DNA of 10,208 bases, from assembly GCA_945886995.1 (NCBI GenBank), contig CAMCZJ010000110.1:1-10208 (forward strand), written 5' to 3'. The DNA is from Asaia bogorensis (GTDB lineage Bacteria > Pseudomonadota > Alphaproteobacteria > Acetobacterales > Acetobacteraceae). Shown here in pieces: positions 1 through 5,036 of the stretch; positions within the stretch are counted from its first letter, which is position 1; each line of letters begins with the position of its first letter. A model generated the notes under the pieces. That model was not told the DNA's origin. It saw only the letters and a program-made list of their open reading frames with translations, and ran no database searches. The position numbers and the translations under genes were made by a program.

Positions 1-1
1 G

Positions 2-25
2 GCGCGCATCAAAGCTGGCGCCTGA
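2..25 (+). CDS. C-terminal end of an upstream gene (partial)
   Basis: Seven sense codons (reading A-R-I-K-A-G-A) and a TGA stop at 23-25 are open from the window edge, 15 bases before the start of the first cyclophilin gene. The codons look like ordinary coding sequence of this genome, and the short spacing fits an operon with the next gene. In related alphaproteobacteria the gene before a cyclophilin pair is often coaD (phosphopantetheine adenylyltransferase), but seven residues cannot confirm that. Only the presence of an upstream gene end is claimed. Confidence 0.4.
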   Translation, partial: ARIKAGA

Positions 26-33
26 GGAAAGGG
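25..33 (+). promoter_or_regulatory. Ribosome binding site of the first cyclophilin gene
   Basis: The purine run AGGAAAGGG ends 7 bases before ATG 41. This favours ATG 41 over the GTG directly before it at 38, because the spacing to ATG 41 is close to the usual optimum. The run overlaps the stop codon of the upstream gene, which fits translational coupling. Confidence 0.5.
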
Positions 34-40
34 AAATGTG

Positions 41-592
41 ATGCATCGCCGTTATGTGCTTGCCGCCGGTTTGGGTGCCTTGGCCTCACCCGCCTTGGCG
101 CAAGCGAATGATCCGGAAAACACGCTGATTCTGGAATTGAAGGATGGGCGCGTCACCATCCAATTGCTGCCTGATCTGGCGCCCCGCCATGTGGAGCGGA
201 TCAAGACCCTCGCGCGGCGCAACTTCTATGACAATACGCCCTTTCATCGCGTGCTTGAAGGCTTCATGGCGCAGGGTGGTGATCCTACCGGCACAGGGAT
301 GCGTGGTTCGGATCTGCCGGACCTGCCCGCTGAATTCAGCCCGCCATCGCGCGCGCGCTTTCTGCGCGGTGTTTGCGGCATGGCGCGGTCTTCTGACCCC
401 AATAGCGCCAATAGCCAATTCTTTATCATGTTTGCGCCAGCACCTGCGCTCGATGGGCAGTATACCATCTGGGGCCGTGTGACCGCCGGCATGGAAGCGG
501 TGGACAAAATCAAGCGCGGCGATCCGCCCAGCGGCGTTGTGCGCGGCCCTGATCGCTTGCGTAGCATGCGCGTGGCCGCTGATATTCGTTGA
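41..592 (+). CDS. ppiA: Exported cyclophilin-type peptidyl-prolyl cis-trans isomerase
   Basis: This 183-residue protein should catalyse cis-trans isomerisation of X-Pro bonds during folding of exported proteins. Residues 1-20 form a signal peptide: twin arginines at 3-4, a short hydrophobic stretch and an ALA cleavage motif at 18-20. The RRYVL start is also compatible with Tat export. The cyclophilin fold fills residues 26-183. It has FHRV with catalytic Arg70, FMAQGGDPTGTG (75-86), and NSQFF with Gln126 and Phe128. The tryptophan typical of cyclosporin-sensitive eukaryotic cyclophilins is Leu137 here, as is common in bacteria. The gene sits 25 bases before a second, unexported copy, about 78% identical over 158 aligned residues by hand count. 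The symbol is by analogy with periplasmic PpiA. The family is certain; the export route is inferred. Confidence 0.9.
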   Translation: MHRRYVLAAGLGALASPALAQANDPENTLILELKDGRVTIQLLPDLAPRHVERIKTLARRNFYDNTPFHRVLEGFMAQGGDPTGTGMRGSDLPDLPAEFSPPSRARFLRGVCGMARSSDPNSANSQFFIMFAPAPALDGQYTIWGRVTAGMEAVDKIKRGDPPSGVVRGPDRLRSMRVAADIR

Positions 593-617
593 GACCCGAA
601 TCGAAAGACCAAAGACG

Positions 618-1127
618 ATGTCTGAAACCGAAGCCCCTGCCGGGGATACCGAAAACACCCTGCTCATGGAAGTCGAGCACGGGACCGTGACCATCAAGCT
701 GCGCCCCGATTTGGCGCCCTTGCATGTGGAACGCATAAAAGCCCTCGCGCGGCAGGGCTTTTATGACAATGTGCCCTTCCATCGCGTGATTGAAGGCTTC
801 ATGGCCCAAGGTGGCGATCCTACCGGCACTGGTACGGGTGGCTCTGAATTGCCCGATCTGCCTGCGGAATTCAGCGAACCCAGCACGGCGCGCTTCCTGC
901 GCGGTGTCTGCGGCATGGCGCGCACCAGCAACCCTGACAGCGCCAATAGTCAATTCTTCATCATGTTCGCACCAATCCCAAGCCTGGATGGGCAATACAC
1001 CATTTGGGGTGAGGTGACGGGTGGCATGGAAGCCGTGGACAAGATCAAGCGCGGGTCTGGCGGTTCCGGCATGGTGCAGGGCCCAGATCGTATTCGCAGC
1101 ATGAAGGTAGCAGCGGATAACGCCTGA
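618..1127 (+). CDS. ppiB: Cytoplasmic cyclophilin-type peptidyl-prolyl cis-trans isomerase
   Basis: This 169-residue cyclophilin should act as a proline isomerase folding factor. ATG 618 starts a short polar N-terminus (MSETEAPAGD) with no signal peptide, so the protein should stay in the cytoplasm. The active-site pattern is complete: FHRV with Arg56, FMAQGGDPTGTG (61-72), and NSQFF with Gln112 and Phe114. It aligns without gaps to the upstream copy from the ENTL motif to the end, so the pair arose by tandem duplication and then diverged at the N-terminus. The frame stays open back to a GTG at 537, inside the first gene, but similarity to the family begins after ATG 618. The Shine-Dalgarno is weak (AAAGAC), so translation may depend on ribosomes leaving the first gene. 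The symbol is by analogy with cytosolic PpiB. Confidence 0.9.
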   Translation: MSETEAPAGDTENTLLMEVEHGTVTIKLRPDLAPLHVERIKALARQGFYDNVPFHRVIEGFMAQGGDPTGTGTGGSELPDLPAEFSEPSTARFLRGVCGMARTSNPDSANSQFFIMFAPIPSLDGQYTIWGEVTGGMEAVDKIKRGSGGSGMVQGPDRIRSMKVAADNA

Positions 1128-1147
1128 GCCTTCTGTTGGTAAATGCG

Positions 1148-1168
1148 CGGCGCCGTGCTAAGGCGCCG
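1148..1168 (+). terminator. Hairpin after the cyclophilin pair, possible terminator
   Basis: CGGCGCC at 1148-1154 pairs with GGCGCCG at 1162-1168 around a 7-base loop, 20 bases after the stop of the second cyclophilin gene. The 7-bp stem is entirely G-C. No T-run follows, so it is not a canonical intrinsic terminator. It could end the transcript with Rho or protect its 3' end. The position is what one expects for a terminator; the mechanism is uncertain. Confidence 0.35.
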
Positions 1169-1185
1169 GCCTCTCTGGGTTGGCT

Positions 1186-1220
1186 GTAGCGCAGCTGCCA
1201 GAGCGTGTGACTTTTGATCT
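1186..1220 (+). pseudogene. Degraded 5' half of a tRNA-Lys-like gene
   Basis: These 35 bases match the D-arm and anticodon-arm region of the intact tRNA-Lys (1256-1290) at 27 of 35 positions without gaps. The match includes GTAGC, CAGCTG, AGAGC, GACTTTT and ATCT. The anticodon loop would read CTTTTGA, so the UUU anticodon is kept. The D stem has a G-A mismatch, the conserved GG of the D loop is lost in part, and the anticodon stem has a T-T mismatch. No matching T-arm or 3' acceptor strand follows, so it should not make a working tRNA. It is most simply a relic of a tandem tRNA-Lys duplication. A chance match to general tRNA consensus is the alternative, though shared bases in the anticodon arm argue against it. 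Confidence 0.45.
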
Positions 1221-1249
1221 TATGCCTTGTCGGGGTAGTTGTTGAACGG

Positions 1250-1325
1250 GAGCTCGTAGCTCAGCTGGTAGAGCAACGGACTTTTAATCTGTAGGTCGAG
1301 GGTTCGAATCCCTCCGAGCTCACCA
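1250..1325 (+). tRNA. tRNA-Lys (anticodon UUU)
   Basis: All arms fold. The acceptor GAGCTCG (1250-1256) pairs with CGAGCTC (1315-1321). The D arm is GCTC/GAGC. The anticodon stem ACGGA/TCTGT encloses loop CTTTTAA with anticodon TTT at 1283-1285. The T arm is GAGGG/CCCTC with loop TTCGAAT. The discriminator is A1322 and CCA is encoded at 1323-1325. It is 76 bases long, a normal class I tRNA. It reads both lysine codons by wobble. A degraded copy of its 5' half lies 30 bases upstream. Confidence 0.97.
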
Positions 1326-1385
1326 AGCCTTCTCTCGGCAATGCCCGTATCAAGTTCACAATTTTTTTGGAACGGAAACACCCGC

Positions 1386-1429
1386 TGCTTGCTGTGCCGG
1401 TAGGGGCAAGCATCTGCGCGTCTTTTTTT
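1386..1429 (+). terminator. Weak terminator candidate downstream of tRNA-Lys
   Basis: TGCTTGC (1386-1392) pairs with GCAAGCA (1406-1412) around a 13-base loop. A run of seven T lies at 1423-1429, but ten bases separate it from the stem. A second T7 run at 1362-1368 has no clear stem before it. The region lies between convergent tRNA genes, where a stop for plus-strand transcription is expected. No matching T-run exists on the minus strand for the tRNA-Ser side. The long gap makes an intrinsic terminator doubtful. Confidence 0.25.
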
Positions 1430-1436
1430 GGGGAAT

Positions 1437-1523
1437 CGGATGGGGTGGGATTCGAACCCACGGTAGGCTTGCACCTACGCCGGTTTTCAAGACCGGTGCC
1501 TTAAACCGCTCGGCCACCCATCC
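1437..1523 (-). tRNA. tRNA-Ser (anticodon UGA)
   Basis: Read on the minus strand this is an 87-base class II tRNA. The acceptor GGATGGG (1523-1517) pairs with CCCATCC (1444-1438). The D stem is GCC/GGC. The anticodon stem CCGGT/ACCGG encloses loop CTTGAAA with anticodon TGA at 1489-1487. The long variable arm has stem GTAGG/CCTAC, as serine tRNAs require. The T arm is GTGGG/CCCAC. The discriminator is G at 1437, the serine identity base. CCA is not encoded and must be added after transcription, unlike the neighbouring tRNA-Lys. It reads UCN codons, chiefly UCA. Confidence 0.96.
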
Positions 1524-1537
1524 ATAAGCTTCGCACC

Positions 1538-1569
1538 AAAAGCACGGCGCGAGGGCAAGTGATGCGTGC
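1538..1569 (-). terminator. Weak terminator candidate after the MmgE/PrpD gene
   Basis: On the minus strand GCACG (1569-1565) can pair with CGTGC (1546-1542) around an 18-base loop. The stem is followed at once by TTTT (1541-1538). It lies between the MmgE/PrpD stop codon and the tRNA-Ser gene on the same strand. The stem is short and the loop large, so the call is tentative; tRNA-Ser may instead be transcribed by read-through from the gene upstream. Confidence 0.2.
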
Positions 1570-1572
1570 GGC

Positions 1573-2973
1573 TTATTCGCCCGCCATGCGCTGCGCGACA
1601 AGGGGGGCACCAAGGCGCATCAGCGCATTCACGTCGCCCGCCTGGTCAAGCCCAACCACCGCATCGGCCAATTGCTTGGCGCGCTCGGCACCCAGCACCG
1701 CATCGGCCAGACCATGGAATTTGGCGCGGAGTTCAGCTTCCGTCAGGAAATTATCGGGCTCGCCCTTCGGGATTTTGATGTGGCGCACAAAGCTTTGACC
1801 GCGCGCCTTGATGGTCAGCTTGCCCGACATGAAGGTCGGGAATTCCGCCTGCACATCCGCATCTTCTTCCGGCAATATTTTCGGCATGAGCGCGCGGATA
1901 TCCTTATCCTGCAACCAAGCATAGGAATCCCAGCCGAAATGCCCGCGCGCCAAAGCGCAAGCCACCACGAAGGGTCCGCTGAACTGCCCATCCACGATGT
2001 TTTGCGGGTTTTGCTTATAGGCCAGAGGCGCACCGACCAGCAGCATGCCCTTATTTGGCAAGCCCATGATCACGGCTTCGATTTCTTCTGCCTTTAGGCC
2101 GAGTTCTGCGCGCAGCGCCAGCGCGGCATCCACACTCGCATGGCCATAGCGGCAGGAAGGATAAGGCTTCACCGCCGTCTGCATCAGCTCCCACGCCTTG
2201 CCCAGATCCTGCAGCACACGTTCTGGCTTGGGGTTCGGGGCATAGGCGCGCAGGAAGCCGGCCTTGCCTTCAATGGCCTCACCCGCGCCGCGGAAGCCTT
2301 CCCGCGCTATGGTTGCGGCGGAAAGGCCGTTCAGCGCGCTCCAGCCCACTTGGAAGCGCTTGGTCCAGGCGCCATTGGCCAGGAATTGCAGGCTGCCGGC
2401 GGCTTGGGAAAGCGCAATGCCGAAAGCGTCTTCAATCTGGGCGGCGGAAAGGCCGAAGACCCGCGCCGCCGCCGCCGCCGCGCCAAAGGCGCCGCAGGTG
2501 GCAGTCGGGTGATAGCCGCGGTCGTAATGATCGCCCCCGGGCAAAGCCAGCGCCAGGCGGCAAGTGGTTTCATACCCCGCCACAATGGCGGCCAGCACGG
2601 TCTTGCCATCGGCGCCGGTCATCTCAGCGGCGGCAAGCGCGGCAGGGATCACAGGCGCGCCGGGATGCAACGTGCCCGCAGCATGGGTGTCATCAAAATC
2701 AAGCGAATGGGCCATGGCGCCATTGATCAGCGCGGCACCCGCGGGCGTATAGCGTTGCGCATCGCCGAATACGGCGGCAGAACCGCCGGTCAGGCCAAGT
2801 GCGCGGGCAGCGGCCAGAAGCGGCGGGGTGCTCTCCGCCTCATGCCGGCCACGCAGCATATTGCCGACCAGATCAAGGATCAGGAAGCGCGTGCGTTCCT
2901 GAACATTGGCGGGCAGGCTTTCGTAACGAAGGCCGGCAACAAAAGCGGCAAGTTCGCGGGTTACGGCGACCAC
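1573..2973 (-). CDS. MmgE/PrpD family protein
   Basis: This 466-residue protein has the usual length of the MmgE/PrpD family, whose known members include 2-methylcitrate dehydratase and cis-aconitate decarboxylase. Family motifs are HSLDFDDTHAAGTLHPG (89-105), with the conserved Asp, Thr and His cluster, GYHPTATCGAFGAAAAAAR (153-171), and KPYPSCRYGH (269-278). The N-terminal alpha-helical part (to about 260) is followed by a mixed alpha/beta C-terminal lid domain. GTG 2973 is chosen as start because AGGAGG lies 6 bases upstream and family similarity begins there; the frame is open to 3210 but that extension is not family-like. No signal peptide is seen, so it should be cytoplasmic. No prpB or prpC gene lies nearby, so a methylcitrate role is not supported. 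The substrate is unknown. It stands alone, divergent from the mltB operon. Confidence 0.88.
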   Translation of the reverse strand: MVAVTRELAAFVAGLRYESLPANVQERTRFLILDLVGNMLRGRHEAESTPPLLAAARALGLTGGSAAVFGDAQRYTPAGAALINGAMAHSLDFDDTHAAGTLHPGAPVIPAALAAAEMTGADGKTVLAAIVAGYETTCRLALALPGGDHYDRGYHPTATCGAFGAAAAAARVFGLSAAQIEDAFGIALSQAAGSLQFLANGAWTKRFQVGWSALNGLSAATIAREGFRGAGEAIEGKAGFLRAYAPNPKPERVLQDLGKAWELMQTAVKPYPSCRYGHASVDAALALRAELGLKAEEIEAVIMGLPNKGMLLVGAPLAYKQNPQNIVDGQFSGPFVVACALARGHFGWDSYAWLQDKDIRALMPKILPEEDADVQAEFPTFMSGKLTIKARGQSFVRHIKIPKGEPDNFLTEAELRAKFHGLADAVLGAERAKQLADAVVGLDQAGDVNALMRLGAPLVAQRMAGE

Positions 2974-2979
2974 GGCATT

Positions 2980-2985
2980 CCTCCT
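2980..2985 (-). promoter_or_regulatory. Strong ribosome binding site of the MmgE/PrpD gene
   Basis: AGGAGG on the minus strand lies 6 bases before GTG 2973. It is the best Shine-Dalgarno in the window and fixes the GTG start against the upstream extension of the same frame. Confidence 0.7.
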
Positions 2986-2998
2986 CACGTGAAAGGCC

Positions 2999-3026
2999 AG
3001 TCTAGCACCAGTTCTGCCCGGGCCAA
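2999..3026 (-). promoter_or_regulatory. Candidate sigma-70 type promoter of the MmgE/PrpD gene
   Basis: On the minus strand TTGGCC (3026-3021) and TAGACT (3004-2999) are separated by 16 bases. Each matches the sigma-70 consensus at four of six positions. Transcription would start near 2990 and leave a leader just long enough to hold the AGGAGG site. The -35 box overlaps a small inverted repeat (3020-3034). The spacing and position are good, the match is modest, and no data confirm it. Confidence 0.3.
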
Positions 3027-3034
3027 TACGGCCC
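3020..3034. repeat. Short inverted repeat in the divergent promoter region
   Basis: GGGCC (3020-3024) and GGCCC (3030-3034) flank the 5-base centre AATAC. The repeat lies midway between the divergent MmgE/PrpD and MltB genes and covers the candidate -35 box of the former. It could be a small operator. At this GC content a 5-bp repeat can also arise by chance. Confidence 0.25.
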
Positions 3035-3045
3035 TCAAAAGAGTT

Positions 3046-3069
3046 TGCCATGCCCCGCGCGCCATGGCA
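3046..3069. repeat. 7-bp inverted repeat in the leader of the mltB gene
   Basis: TGCCATG (3046-3052) and CATGGCA (3063-3069) form a perfect inverted repeat with a 10-base centre made only of C and G. It lies 13 bases before the ATG chosen for mltB. The right arm contains the alternative in-frame ATG at 3064. It could be an operator, or a leader hairpin that hides the alternative start. Function is not shown. Confidence 0.3.
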
Positions 3070-3081
3070 CCTGATGTCGTC

Positions 3082-4107
3082 ATGATCGAAAGAAGGCTCT
3101 TGCTTGGCGGAGTCGCCACCCTGGTGGCCGCTTGCAGTCCAGAGGCGAATTCCGCCCATCAAATCCAGGCAGCCACTGGTGCCCCGGCCTATGTGCCCGT
3201 GTCCGGCCAATCCTTTGAAGCCTTTCTGGAAGGGGTGCGCGCGGATGCGCGCCGGGCGGGGATTTCTGAAGCCACGCTGAGCCAGTCGCTATCCGGCATT
3301 CGCGCTAATCAACGCGTGATTGAATTGGACCGGCGCCAGGCGGAGGCCGGGCTGCCTTGGGAAGATTACCGCGACCGCATCATGCTGACGCCAACGCGCA
3401 TTCAGAATGGCCGGCGCCTGATGGCGGAAAACGCCGATCTGCTGCGCCGTATTGAAGCGCGTTACCGTGTGGCCCCTTCCGTGATTGTCGCGATTTGGGG
3501 CGTGGAGACGAATTACGGCGGCAATACTGGCGGCTTTGGTGTGGTGGAGGCCTTGGCGACGCTCGCCTGGGAAGGACGTCGCGCGGCCTATTTCCGCAAT
3601 GAATTGATCTCGGCCTTGCGCATCTTGAATGACCGCCACACCAGCGCTGATCGCATGAAGGGTTCCTGGGCCGGCGCCATGGGCCAGCCGCAATTCATGC
3701 CGAGTAATTTTGAACGCCTGGCAGTGGATTTTGATGGCGATGGCAAGCGCGATATCTGGGATAGCCGGGCCGATGCGCTTGGCTCCATCGCGCATTACTT
3801 CCAGCGCAATGGCTGGCGCCAAGGTGAGGCTTGGGGGCGGGAAGTGCGCCCGCCGGCGAGTTTTAGCGCCAGTACCGCTGATACGGAAAGCAGGCGCCCC
3901 TTGCGTGATTTCGCGCGCATGGGCTTCCGTAAGCCCGATGGTTCGCCGCTACCGCAATCCGATATCGAAACGCAGATCGTATTGCCCGCGCGTGGTAATG
4001 GTGGGCAGATCTTTCTGGGGCATCACAATCTGCGCGTCATCCGCCGCTATAATACCCCGGTGAATTATGGCTTGTCTGTCGGGCTTTTGTCCGACCGCGT
4101 GGCGTGA
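3082..4107 (+). CDS. mltB: MltB-type lytic murein transglycosylase, lipoprotein (GH103)
   Basis: This 341-residue enzyme should cleave the MurNAc-GlcNAc bond of peptidoglycan and form 1,6-anhydro ends. Residues 1-18 form a lipoprotein signal ending in the lipobox VAAC, with Cys18 as the lipidated residue, so it is probably anchored in the outer membrane. Arg4-Arg5 before LLLGG also resembles a Tat signal. The SLT domain of the MltB type covers about 45-340. The catalytic Glu142 lies in IWGVETNYGG, followed by GSWAGAMGQPQFMPS (194-208) and the calcium-loop-like DFDGDGKRDIW (216-226). The C-terminal YGLSVGLLSDR is the family end motif. ATG 3082 is preferred to ATG 3064 because it gives a compact lipoprotein signal, although neither has a clear Shine-Dalgarno. 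It opens a plus-strand operon and overlaps rlpA by 4 bases. Confidence 0.92.
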   Translation: MIERRLLLGGVATLVAACSPEANSAHQIQAATGAPAYVPVSGQSFEAFLEGVRADARRAGISEATLSQSLSGIRANQRVIELDRRQAEAGLPWEDYRDRIMLTPTRIQNGRRLMAENADLLRRIEARYRVAPSVIVAIWGVETNYGGNTGGFGVVEALATLAWEGRRAAYFRNELISALRILNDRHTSADRMKGSWAGAMGQPQFMPSNFERLAVDFDGDGKRDIWDSRADALGSIAHYFQRNGWRQGEAWGREVRPPASFSASTADTESRRPLRDFARMGFRKPDGSPLPQSDIETQIVLPARGNGGQIFLGHHNLRVIRRYNTPVNYGLSVGLLSDRVA

Positions 4108-4985
4108 CGCGCTGGACCATACTGGCCGCTGCGCTGCTGGTGATGGCGGGCTGCGCGCAGCCCGAACCGCGTTATGTGGTGGGCGACCCTTATCGTCTGG
4201 GCGGTGTCTGGTCTTATCCCAAGGAAGATTATGCGCTTTCTGAAACTGGGTTGGCGGAAGTGCTGCCCGTGCCAGTTTTTGGCGGCCAGACGGCGAATGG
4301 CGAAGTGCTTACTGCCCAGGGCCTGCATGCCGCGCATCGCAGCCTGCAGTTACCCGCCATCATTCGCGTCACCAATCTTGAAAATGGCCGCTCCTTGCTG
4401 CTGCGCGTCAATGATCGCGGCCCGGAGAAGCTTGGGCGCATCCTTGGCGTTTCGCCGCGCGCCGGCGCTTTGCTTGGCATGACGCCGGGGCGCGCCACAC
4501 AAGTCTCATTCACGGTGGACGCTGAAAGAAGCCGCGCCGCAGTGGAAGGCCTGCCCGGCCATGCCCCACCGCCCATCGCCATCGCCGCCGCCCCGCGTGC
4601 CGCGGTGGCGCGTGAGGAATTGGCGCCCCTGCCGGGAACCCGGGAAGCGCCGCGCCGCGAAATCCAAGCTTTGCCACGTGCCGCTGCAGCCTCTGAACCG
4701 CCCACGCCCACCCGTGCCGCCAATGCCCCCCTGCCGGAAGCCGTCACGCAAGGCACCCCGCGTCCTGGCCGCTTATTCGTGGATGCCGGGCAATTCTCCC
4801 GCCGCGATACGGCGGTAGCCGTGGCGGCCCGCCTGCCGGGTGCGCGCATTATGCAGCAGGGGGCGGGGCGCAGCGCTGCGTTTCGCGTCACCCTTGGCCC
4901 CTTCGCCGAGGTTTCATCGGCGGATTTTGCGCTTGAGCGGACTCTGGCCGCTGGCCTATCCGGGGCTAGGCTTGTTGTGGAATAA
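4104..4985 (+). CDS. rlpA: RlpA-like septal ring lytic transglycosylase, lipoprotein with SPOR domain
   Basis: This 293-residue lipoprotein should act on peptidoglycan stripped of stem peptides at the division septum. The signal ends in the lipobox MAGC with Cys17. The double-psi beta-barrel domain spans about 24-140, with WSYPKEDY, TANGE (Glu67), HAAHR (His78) and RVNDRGP (Asp104). Their spacing (11 and 26 residues) fits the Glu, His and Asp active-site residues reported for Pseudomonas RlpA. A linker rich in Ala, Pro and Arg (about 145-220) leads to a C-terminal SPOR domain (223-292) beginning RLFVDAGQF, which binds septal glycan. Unusually, the SWYG segment before TANGE is replaced by EVLPVPVFGG, and the RIIDLS motif reads RILGVS. 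The GTG start overlaps the mltB stop (GTGA), so the two genes are probably coupled. The enzyme may be altered in activity, but the key residues remain. Confidence 0.85.
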   Translation: MTRWTILAAALLVMAGCAQPEPRYVVGDPYRLGGVWSYPKEDYALSETGLAEVLPVPVFGGQTANGEVLTAQGLHAAHRSLQLPAIIRVTNLENGRSLLLRVNDRGPEKLGRILGVSPRAGALLGMTPGRATQVSFTVDAERSRAAVEGLPGHAPPPIAIAAAPRAAVAREELAPLPGTREAPRREIQALPRAAAASEPPTPTRAANAPLPEAVTQGTPRPGRLFVDAGQFSRRDTAVAVAARLPGARIMQQGAGRSAAFRVTLGPFAEVSSADFALERTLAAGLSGARLVVE

Positions 4986-4990
4986 CGCTG

Positions 4991-5025
4991 TCGCCATCGG
5001 ATAACGCCCGGGCGGGCGGTGGCGA
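4991..5025 (+). promoter_or_regulatory. Hairpin between rlpA and the carboxypeptidase gene
   Basis: TCGCCATCG (4991-4999) pairs with CGGTGGCGA (5017-5025) as nine base pairs, one of them a T-G wobble. The loop contains the palindrome CGCCCGGGCG (5005-5014). The 3' arm touches the Shine-Dalgarno at 5025. No T-run follows, so it is not an intrinsic terminator. It may tune translation of the next gene or mark an RNA processing point. Confidence 0.4.
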
Positions 5026-5030
5026 AGGAG
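5025..5030 (+). promoter_or_regulatory. Ribosome binding site of the carboxypeptidase gene
   Basis: AAGGAG lies 6 bases before ATG 5037. This fixes ATG 5037 as the start rather than the in-frame GTG at 5019, which lies in a hairpin arm and upstream of this site. Confidence 0.65.
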
Positions 5031-5036
5031 TTGGAC

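Noticed and set aside
537..617. N-terminal extension of the second cyclophilin from GTG 537, with a hydrophobic stretch like a signal peptide
   Set aside because: It overlaps the coding end of the first cyclophilin by 56 bases, has no ribosome binding site, and its hydrophobic residues come from an alternative frame of that gene. ATG 618 gives the expected family start.
2461..2500. Tandem GCCGCC-like repeat
   Set aside because: It encodes the alanine run of a conserved MmgE/PrpD motif (residues about 164-171), so it is coding sequence and not an independent repeat element.
2140..3081. Open plus-strand frame of 314 codons ahead of mltB, in frame with it
   Set aside because: It lies antisense to the MmgE/PrpD gene, which shows clear family motifs and a strong ribosome binding site. 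The translated extension has the Arg/Gly/Ala-rich look of a shadow frame, and the lipoprotein signal at 3082 marks the true start.
5019..5036. GTG 5019 as start of the carboxypeptidase
   Set aside because: It would place polar residues (MAKELD) before the signal peptide, and the AAGGAG site lies downstream of it with good spacing to ATG 5037.
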